The notes below the pieces were generated by a model. The model had not been told where the DNA came from, searched no databases, and was given only the letters and a program-made list of their open reading frames with translations. Positions 22,750 through 28,331 of a DNA stretch of 28,331 nucleotides are shown one piece after another (within the stretch, counting starts at the first letter, position 1; every line of letters starts with the position of its first letter). The DNA is from a bacterium (GTDB lineage: Bacteria > CLD3 > SB21), in assembly GCA_013360215.1 (NCBI GenBank), contig JABWCP010000035.1:1-28331 (forward strand). Reading direction: 5' to 3'. Made by a program: the position numbers and the translations under genes.

Positions 22750-25700
22750 ATGATACGCTCCATCAAAAAACTCCTCGTCGCCAATCGCGGTGAAATTGCG
22801 ATTCGCATTTTTCGTGCGTGCAGCGAAATCGGCATTGAAACCATTGCCGTTTATACATACGAAGACCGCTATTCCCTGCACCGATACAAGGCTGACGAAG
22901 CGTATCAGATCGGTGCGGACGACGATCCGCTGAAGCCTTATCTGAATATTGATGAGATCATTCACCTTGCGAAAAAGGTCGGAGCGGATGCGATTCATCC
23001 CGGTTACGGTTTTCTTTCTGAAAATGATCAATTTGTCAAAGCGTGCGAAGATCACGGGATTATTTTTGTCGGGCCTAATTCGGAAATCATGTACAAACTC
23101 GGTAATAAAATAGCTGCCAAGATAGTCGCGCGCGAAAATAACATTCCGATCATCGAAAGTAATCGGGAGATTTTGAAGGATACGTCCGTGGCCGAACGGG
23201 AAGCGCAGCGCATCGGATATCCGGTGATGATCAAAGCGGCGGCGGGCGGCGGCGGACGCGGTATGCGCGTTGTTCGTAATGCAGACGAGCTACGGGCGCG
23301 GTTTGATGAAGCACGGGGCGAAGCGCGCAATGCGTTTGGTGACGATACGGTGTTTATCGAAAAATTTATAGACGATCCCAAGCACCTGGAAGTGCAGATC
23401 GTTGCGGATCATTTCGGCAATGTCGTTCATCTGTTTGAGCGTGACTGCAGTGTGCAGCGGCGTTTCCAGAAAGTCGTAGAAATAGCTCCGGCGCTTACCG
23501 TCAGCCGCGATGCCCGTGAACGTCTCTATCACTATGCCGTACAAATCGCAACCGCCGTGGGTTACCAGAATATCTGTACCGTGGAGTTTCTCCTCGACAA
23601 AGAAGAGAATATTTATTTCATCGAAGTCAACCCGCGCATTCAGGTGGAACATACCGTGACGGAAATGATCACGGGCGTGGACTTAGTCAAAACGCAAATT
23701 CTTATTGCACAGGGATATCCATTGAGTGATCCACGGCTTAAACTGGACGATCAATCGCGTATTTATTACAACGGCTATGCGATCCAGTGCCGCATTACGA
23801 CGGAAGATCCGAGTAACGAATTCAAACCCGATTACGGTACGATCTTGGCCTACCGCAGTGCGGCAGGTTTTGGTATTCGATTGGACGGAGGCAGTATCGG
23901 GCCGGGTATTCGTATCAGTCCTTTTTTTGATTCGATGTTGGTCAAAGTCTCCGCGTGGGGTTTGTCTTTCGAGGAAACGTGCGATCGTATGTACCGTACA
24001 TTGATCGAATTTCGTATCCGTGGCGTCCGCACTAATATTCCTTTTCTGGAAAATGTCGTGCGTCATCCGATTTTTCGTGAAGGCCGTGCAACCGTCAATT
24101 TTATCAAGGATCACCCCGAACTGCTGCAGTTTGTCAAACGCCGCGATCGTGCGACGCGTATTTTGCGTTATATCGCCGATGTCGTTGTCAACGGTAATCC
24201 TGATGTCAAAATACGCGATGACAAAAAAGTATTCATCAAACCGCGTATTCCGGCGTACGACCGTTACGGTGATTTCCCCGACGGGGCCAAACAAAAATTA
24301 GACACTCTCGGCCCGGAAAAGTTTGCCCGATGGGTGATGGATCAACCGAAGGTGATGTTTACCGATTGTACGATGCGGGATGCGCACCAGTCGTTGCTTG
24401 CTACACGCATGCGCACGTACGACATTATGCGCATCGCGGAAAGCTGGGCAAAACATCATTCGAATATGTTTAGCATGGAAGTGTGGGGCGGTGCGACCTT
24501 TGATGTGGCGCTGCGTTTTTTGCATGAAGATCCGTGGGATCGTTTGCGTCAGATGCGGCGCGCGATGCCCAATACGCTGCTGCAGATGTTGATTCGCGGT
24601 GCCAACGCCGTCGGCTATACGGCTTATCCTGACAATCTGATCGAACGCTTTATCATCGAGGCAGCGCGGGAAGGCATTGATGTTTTCCGCATTTTTGATT
24701 CGCTCAACTGGACGGAAGGCATGAAGCTGAGTATCGAAACCGTCAGGGATAAAACCGGTGCGCTCGCTGAAGCGTGCATTTGTTACTCCGGCGATATCCT
24801 CGATCCGAAGCGCAACAAATATTCACTCACATATTATGTCGAACTCGCCAAAGAACTCGAACGTATGGGCGCGCATATTTTGGCAATCAAAGACATGGCG
24901 GGATTGCTAAAGCCGTACGCGGCGGACGTTTTGATACGCGCGCTTAAAGACAATATCGGCATTCCCATTCACCTTCATACGCACGATACGTCATCCGTGC
25001 AGGCGGCTACGTACGTCAAGGCTATCGAAGCCGGCGTAGATGTAGTGGATGTCGCGCTCAGCGCATTATCCGGCACGACGTCCCAGCCCAATTTTAATTC
25101 GATCGTGGAAATGTTGCGTCATACGGAACATCAGGTGGATGTGGATATGACTTCGCTTAACGCTTTTTCCAATTATTGGGAGGCTGTACGCGATATTTAT
25201 TATCCCTTTGAAACGGATCTTAAAGCCGGAACGGCCGAAGTATATAATCATGAAATCCCCGGCGGACAATACAGCAATATGCGCCCGCAAGCGATCTCAC
25301 TGGGTCTCGGTGAAAAATGGGAAGAAATCAAACAAACGTATCATGATGTAAATATGCTCTTCGGCGACATCATCAAAGTAACACCTTCATCCAAAGTGGT
25401 CGGCGATCTGGCGCAATACCTCGTAGCTAATAATATGACCGCCGCCGATGTTTTGATGAAAGGTGAAACGATGTCCTTTCCCGAATCTGTGGAAGGATTT
25501 TTTATGGGGCATCTGGGACAACCGTACGGTGGTTTTCCGGAAAAACTGCAAAAAGTCATTATCAAAAATAAAACGCCTCTGACCGATCGTCCGGGCAAAC
25601 ACCTGCCACCGGTGGATTTTGATAAAGAGTTTGAAGCATTCAAACAGCAGTTTGATGCAAATCTTTCGATTACGGATTTTTTGTCATACAAATTTTATCC

Positions 25701-26196
25701 CAAAGTGTTTACCGATTATTTTGAAAATCAGCAAAAATGGGGTCAGGTCTCTGTTATTCCGTCTGAAATATTCTTCTTCGGTATGAAACCCAACGAAGAA
25801 GCCATCATCGAAATCGCTCAGGGCAAAAGTATCATCGTACGGCTTTTGTCGGTGAGCCAGGCGGATAAAGACGGAAATCGCAAGGTGTTTTTCGAACTCA
25901 ATGGGCAAGCCCGAACGATCACCGTACAGGATCGTTCTCTTAATGTGAAGCGCGTACAAAACCGAAAGGCCGATGCGTCCAAACCGGGTGAATTGGCTTC
26001 GCCTTTGCCCGGCATGTTGTCTAAAGTTTTAGTCAAGCCCGGGGATACAATCAAAAAATCACAACCGCTATGTATCATTGAGGCGATGAAAATGGAGACG
26101 ACCGTTACGGCCGTTCAGGACGGTGTAGTCAAAGAAATCATATTGGGGGTAAAGACCATCGTAGAAAGTGGCGATTTGCTGATGATTTTGGGATGA
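22750..26196 (+). CDS. pyc: Pyruvate carboxylase
   Basis: Carboxylates pyruvate to oxaloacetate with ATP and biotin, refilling the TCA cycle. This 1148-residue protein has all three parts in one chain, as in classical PYC. They are: N-terminal biotin carboxylase starting at [15 protein letters not shown] with the ATP loop [10 protein letters not shown] and [14 protein letters not shown]; the carboxyltransferase TIM barrel with [28 protein letters not shown], and metal-ligand HLHTHDT; and the C-terminal biotinyl domain with EAMKMET, where the biotinylated Lys is residue 1114. The length equals the usual one. The frame is open back to 22612, but similarity begins at [15 protein letters not shown], so the ATG at 22750 is used; no good ribosome site precedes it. 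It is convergent with the response regulator, 29 bases apart. Confidence 0.95.
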   Translation: MIRSIKKLLVANRGEIAIRIFRACSEIGIETIAVYTYEDRYSLHRYKADEAYQIGADDDPLKPYLNIDEIIHLAKKVGADAIHPGYGFLSENDQFVKACEDHGIIFVGPNSEIMYKLGNKIAAKIVARENNIPIIESNREILKDTSVAEREAQRIGYPVMIKAAAGGGGRGMRVVRNADELRARFDEARGEARNAFGDDTVFIEKFIDDPKHLEVQIVADHFGNVVHLFERDCSVQRRFQKVVEIAPALTVSRDARERLYHYAVQIATAVGYQNICTVEFLLDKEENIYFIEVNPRIQVEHTVTEMITGVDLVKTQILIAQGYPLSDPRLKLDDQSRIYYNGYAIQCRITTEDPSNEFKPDYGTILAYRSAAGFGIRLDGGSIGPGIRISPFFDSMLVKVSAWGLSFEETCDRMYRTLIEFRIRGVRTNIPFLENVVRHPIFREGRATVNFIKDHPELLQFVKRRDRATRILRYIADVVVNGNPDVKIRDDKKVFIKPRIPAYDRYGDFPDGAKQKLDTLGPEKFARWVMDQPKVMFTDCTMRDAHQSLLATRMRTYDIMRIAESWAKHHSNMFSMEVWGGATFDVALRFLHEDPWDRLRQMRRAMPNTLLQMLIRGANAVGYTAYPDNLIERFIIEAAREGIDVFRIFDSLNWTEGMKLSIETVRDKTGALAEACICYSGDILDPKRNKYSLTYYVELAKELERMGAHILAIKDMAGLLKPYAADVLIRALKDNIGIPIHLHTHDTSSVQAATYVKAIEAGVDVVDVALSALSGTTSQPNFNSIVEMLRHTEHQVDVDMTSLNAFSNYWEAVRDIYYPFETDLKAGTAEVYNHEIPGGQYSNMRPQAISLGLGEKWEEIKQTYHDVNMLFGDIIKVTPSSKVVGDLAQYLVANNMTAADVLMKGETMSFPESVEGFFMGHLGQPYGGFPEKLQKVIIKNKTPLTDRPGKHLPPVDFDKEFEAFKQQFDANLSITDFLSYKFYPKVFTDYFENQQKWGQVSVIPSEIFFFGMKPNEEAIIEIAQGKSIIVRLLSVSQADKDGNRKVFFELNGQARTITVQDRSLNVKRVQNRKADASKPGELASPLPGMLSKVLVKPGDTIKKSQPLCIIEAMKMETTVTAVQDGVVKEIILGVKTIVESGDLLMILG

Positions 26197-26225
26197 TTTG
26201 TAGGTGCGGAAAATAAATCGGATAC

Positions 26226-26942
26226 TTAGGCTGTGAGTCGGCAGCTTTCGAGAATAATATTTTCAGTGGATGTTTTGACGGTGGGTGTGATCGCCGATAC
26301 GTCATCGGATAAAAACTGAACGGTCCCGCGCTTCCAACCGGAAATCGTAAGCAATGCTTTTTCATCTTTATCATCACCGACCGTCGCGCTTAAAATTTCA
26401 CCGTTACGAACAATGATCTTTCCTTCCGGATAAAATTGCCGCACGATCGTAAGCGTCCCTGTTTTTTTCTGAAGATATAAGTATTGCAACGTTTCGATAA
26501 AACTCAATTCACCCAAATCGCTTTTGAAAGTATCGGAGTTTTGTGAGCGGATTTCTTCGATTTTGCGGATATGTTTGAGGATTTCATTGACCTTGCCGTT
26601 GATCGTATCGCGATTGATTTCCGATTTGATCAAATACTGATCTGCGCCCATACGGAAGCCGCGTTTCTGTGTAATATCCGAATCCATCGAAGTAAGGAAA
26701 ATAAAAGGCACCATCGGGACATCCGAACCGGTTCGGACTTGCTGGCACATGGCGATACCGTCAAGTTTGGGCATCATCACATCGGAAATAACGATGTCCG
26801 GTTTGTCGGTTTTGATTTTAGCGAGGCCTTCTTCGCCGTCCATCGCATGAAGAATGGTAAACGCCGATTGCTCCAGATTCATCGTCAGGAGTTTGGAAAT
26901 ATGCGGATTATCGTCAACGATCAGAATGACGGTCGGCTTCAT
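26226..26942 (-). CDS. Response regulator: receiver plus PATAN/DUF4388 domain
   Basis: A 238-residue protein. The receiver (1-125) starts ILIVDDNPHISKLL with the acidic pair Asp10-Asp11, has the acceptor Asp54 in ISDVMMPKLDG, the Thr/Ser switch in FLTSMD, and Lys in YLIKSE. All residues needed for phosphorylation are present. A helical linker follows, then at about 145-238 a domain with GELSFIETLQYLYLQKKTGTLTI, GKIIVRNGEILSATVGD and GWKRGTVQF. This matches PATAN/DUF4388 domains, which mediate protein interaction in gliding, EPS and signalling systems. There is no DNA-binding or enzyme output. The frame runs back to 27200, but similarity begins at MKPTVILIVDD; the ATG at 26942 is therefore used. 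No kinase gene is adjacent. Confidence 0.88.
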   Translation of the reverse strand: MKPTVILIVDDNPHISKLLTMNLEQSAFTILHAMDGEEGLAKIKTDKPDIVISDVMMPKLDGIAMCQQVRTGSDVPMVPFIFLTSMDSDITQKRGFRMGADQYLIKSEINRDTINGKVNEILKHIRKIEEIRSQNSDTFKSDLGELSFIETLQYLYLQKKTGTLTIVRQFYPEGKIIVRNGEILSATVGDDKDEKALLTISGWKRGTVQFLSDDVSAITPTVKTSTENIILESCRLTA

Positions 26943-27104
26943 GAAAAAATTGATATATAATAAATAATAGTGAAAGCGATGAACGAACCCGCGGGAAACT
27001 ATACGGAGTCGTTCACAAAAACAAGCAAATTTTGGTGCCATGCACACTTGCATTTCAGACAAAATACTCTCACTTTTCGTGCGAAATCTTACCGGGAAGC
27101 GAAT

Positions 27105-28097
27105 ATGCCGCTTATTGACGGCTTTGGCCGTTCCATAGATTATCTTCGCGTGTCCGTCACCGACCGATGCAATTTTCGTTGTGTGTATTGTATGCCGCAC
27201 GATGGCGTTCAGTTTATGCCGCGTGAGGAATTGCTGACTTACGACGAACTCGAACGTATCATCGGTGTTTTTGTAAATCTGGGCATTGAAAAAATTCGCA
27301 TCACCGGCGGTGAACCCACGGTTCGCAAAGATATCGTCGAATTGGTACGGCGTATCGGGAGTTTGCCGTTACGTTCGTACGCGATGACAACCAACGGTTA
27401 TTTGTTGGACGAACTGGCCGAACCATTGCGCGCTGCGGGATTACAGCGCCTCAATATCAGTTTGGATACGATGCACCGCGATCGTTTTCAAAAAATGGCA
27501 CGATTTGACGGATATGAAAAAACGTGGCGCGGTATCCGGAAGGCTGCGGATTTGGGGTTTGCACCGATCAAACTGAATATGGTGGTCTTGCGCGGGATCA
27601 ATGATGATGAAATTTTTGATTTCGTGGAACTTGCTCGGGAACGCTCATGGCACGTGCGTTTTATCGAATACATGCCTTCTTCGGGTGATCTCGGTAACAC
27701 GTTTGATGCATCGCACATTATTCGTACGGACGAATTGAAACGTATCGTGTCTCTGAAGTATGCGTTGATCCCGATCACGGAAGCCGTGCAGTCCGGCCCG
27801 GCTAAAATGCACGCGATCGAAGGATTTGCAGGGAAAATCGGGTTTATTGACCCGTATGCCGAACATTTTTGTGCGGCATGCAACCGTATCCGCCTCACGG
27901 CGCTCGGTAAACTCAAATGGTGCCTTTTTTCCAACGAAGGTCTCGATATCAAATCATTTATTCGTTCCGGTAAATCCGATGCCGAACTCGAAGCGTGGAT
28001 TCGTGAGCGTATTGTTCGCGATAAACCGGAGCACCATCCGATCGCCATTTCAGATATGATTCGCGCGAATACTGTTTTTTCACAAGTCGGCGGATGA
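27105..28097 (+). CDS. moaA: GTP 3',8-cyclase MoaA (molybdenum cofactor synthesis)
   Basis: A radical SAM enzyme that starts molybdopterin synthesis from GTP together with MoaC. The 330-residue protein has the N-terminal SAM cluster motif CNFRCVYC (Cys22, Cys26, Cys29), GGEP, TNGYLL, and the C-terminal second [4Fe-4S] motif C-A-A-C-N-R-I-R-L-T with a third Cys 14 residues later (KWCLF). It ends in the Gly-Gly dipeptide typical of MoaA (SQVGG). The frame is open back to 26970, but MPLIDGFGRSIDYLRVSVTDR is the family start. It is divergent from the response regulator gene; starts are 162 bases apart. No other moa gene is in the window. Confidence 0.95.
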   Translation: MPLIDGFGRSIDYLRVSVTDRCNFRCVYCMPHDGVQFMPREELLTYDELERIIGVFVNLGIEKIRITGGEPTVRKDIVELVRRIGSLPLRSYAMTTNGYLLDELAEPLRAAGLQRLNISLDTMHRDRFQKMARFDGYEKTWRGIRKAADLGFAPIKLNMVVLRGINDDEIFDFVELARERSWHVRFIEYMPSSGDLGNTFDASHIIRTDELKRIVSLKYALIPITEAVQSGPAKMHAIEGFAGKIGFIDPYAEHFCAACNRIRLTALGKLKWCLFSNEGLDIKSFIRSGKSDAELEAWIRERIVRDKPEHHPIAISDMIRANTVFSQVGG

Positions 28098-28128
28098 TGT
28101 GCTAAGTGTTAGATTGGTTTTAGATCGT

Positions 28129-28140
28129 GAGCTTAAGCTC
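28129..28140. repeat. 12-base perfect palindrome upstream of the glpD-like gene
   Basis: GAGCTTAAGCTC lies between moaA and the next gene, 41 bases before its ATG. It is a possible operator for a dimeric regulator, or chance. Confidence 0.3.
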
Positions 28141-28181
28141 TTCTCTTGCCGGTATATCAAAAAATCCATGACACGCCTTAC

Positions 28182-28331
28182 ATGAAAAAACCTTCCATTC
28201 TCGTCATTGGCGGAGGCATCAATGGTGCCGGCGTTGCACGCGATGCGGCTTTACGTGGATATCACGTCCGACTTTTTGAAAAAAACGATTTTGCTTCAGG
28301 CACAAGCTGGACATCCAGCAAGCTGATTCAC
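28182..28331 (+). CDS. glpD: Glycerol-3-phosphate dehydrogenase, N-terminal 50 codons (cut by window end)
   Basis: The 50 visible codons hold the FAD-binding beginning of a GlpD/GlpA-type flavoenzyme that oxidises glycerol 3-phosphate to dihydroxyacetone phosphate and passes electrons to the quinone pool. The Rossmann motif is ILVIGGGINGAGVARDAALR, where GGGINGAG is characteristic, followed by FEKNDFASGTSWTSSKLIH, which matches the conserved DFASGTSS-x-SSKLIHGG segment. Visible residues agree closely with that family, so assignment from this part is good; GlpD cannot be told from GlpA with only this end. It has its own 84-base gap after moaA. Confidence 0.75.
   Translation, partial: MKKPSILVIGGGINGAGVARDAALRGYHVRLFEKNDFASGTSWTSSKLIH

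Noticed and set aside
26943-27200. 86-residue N-terminal extension of the response regulator
   Set aside because: It runs into the moaA gene on the other strand and lacks similarity; the receiver starts at 26942.
1-28331. CRISPR arrays, tRNA or rRNA genes, insertion sequences, phage genes
   Set aside because: No regularly spaced repeats, no tRNA cloverleaf, and no transposase or phage protein motif was seen on either strand.

Overview
The window is bacterial and gene-dense, with no RNA genes, CRISPR array, insertion sequence or phage module visible. The housekeeping genes point to a Gram-negative-type organism with lipoproteins and sigma-54 control: pyruvate carboxylase, type I-beta DAHP synthase, an amidohydrolase resembling aminofutalosine deaminases, RqcH/NFACT, MoaA and a PATAN-type response regulator. 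The FCB group or a related candidate phylum would fit, but this is inference only and no marker gene settles it.

Region 1 (1-3300) is the most unusual part and looks richer in A+T by eye than the DNA that follows it. It starts with the end of a Ser/Thr kinase, followed 32 bases later by a flavoprotein of the EpiD/Dfp (HFCD) type. Facing it is a tight minus-strand operon with a good sigma-70-like promoter (TTGACA-N17-TACATT). This operon encodes a nucleoside 2-deoxyribosyltransferase-like protein, a 75-residue peptide ending in Gly-Gly-Val-Gly-Cys, and an ASKHA-fold protein resembling the MfnF/H4MPT-linked family. The peptide looks like a RiPP precursor: a short helical leader resembling those of nitrile-hydratase-type or Franean1_4349-type precursors, then a hydrophobic core with a C-terminal Cys. 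An EpiD-like flavoprotein beside a Cys-terminated peptide suggests a possibly undescribed peptide-modification system. Two Asn residues that are key in EpiD are replaced in this flavoprotein, so the chemistry is uncertain.

Region 2 (3308-7478) has a GAF-AAA+-Fis sigma-54 activator. Just downstream lies a -24/-12 promoter driving a short gene for a degenerate receiver-like protein, closed by a strong terminator. Two tandemly duplicated lipoprotein genes follow, each with a nearly identical terminator.

Region 3 (7549-11251, plus) holds the amidohydrolase, DAHP synthase, an ADP-ribose-type Nudix hydrolase and an unknown 265-residue protein. Region 4 (16791-11235, minus) is a three-gene operon joined by ATGA overlaps: membrane glycosyltransferase, membrane-anchored PP2C/SpoIIE phosphatase, and ABC exporter. 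Region 5 (16876-19996, plus) has RqcH, a formate/nitrite-type channel and a stand-alone Lrp/AsnC RAM domain.

Region 6 (22449-20106, minus) is a compact accessory operon of DoxX-like, AHSA1, ArsR, AHSA1 and VOC lipoprotein genes, with a likely ArsR operator (GCAAC-N6-GTTGC) in front. Region 7 (22750-28331) has pyruvate carboxylase, a response regulator on the opposite strand, moaA, and the beginning of a glycerol-3-phosphate dehydrogenase gene. No gene-free stretch exceeds 300 bases once starts are corrected; the longest are 22450-22749 and 18538-18809.
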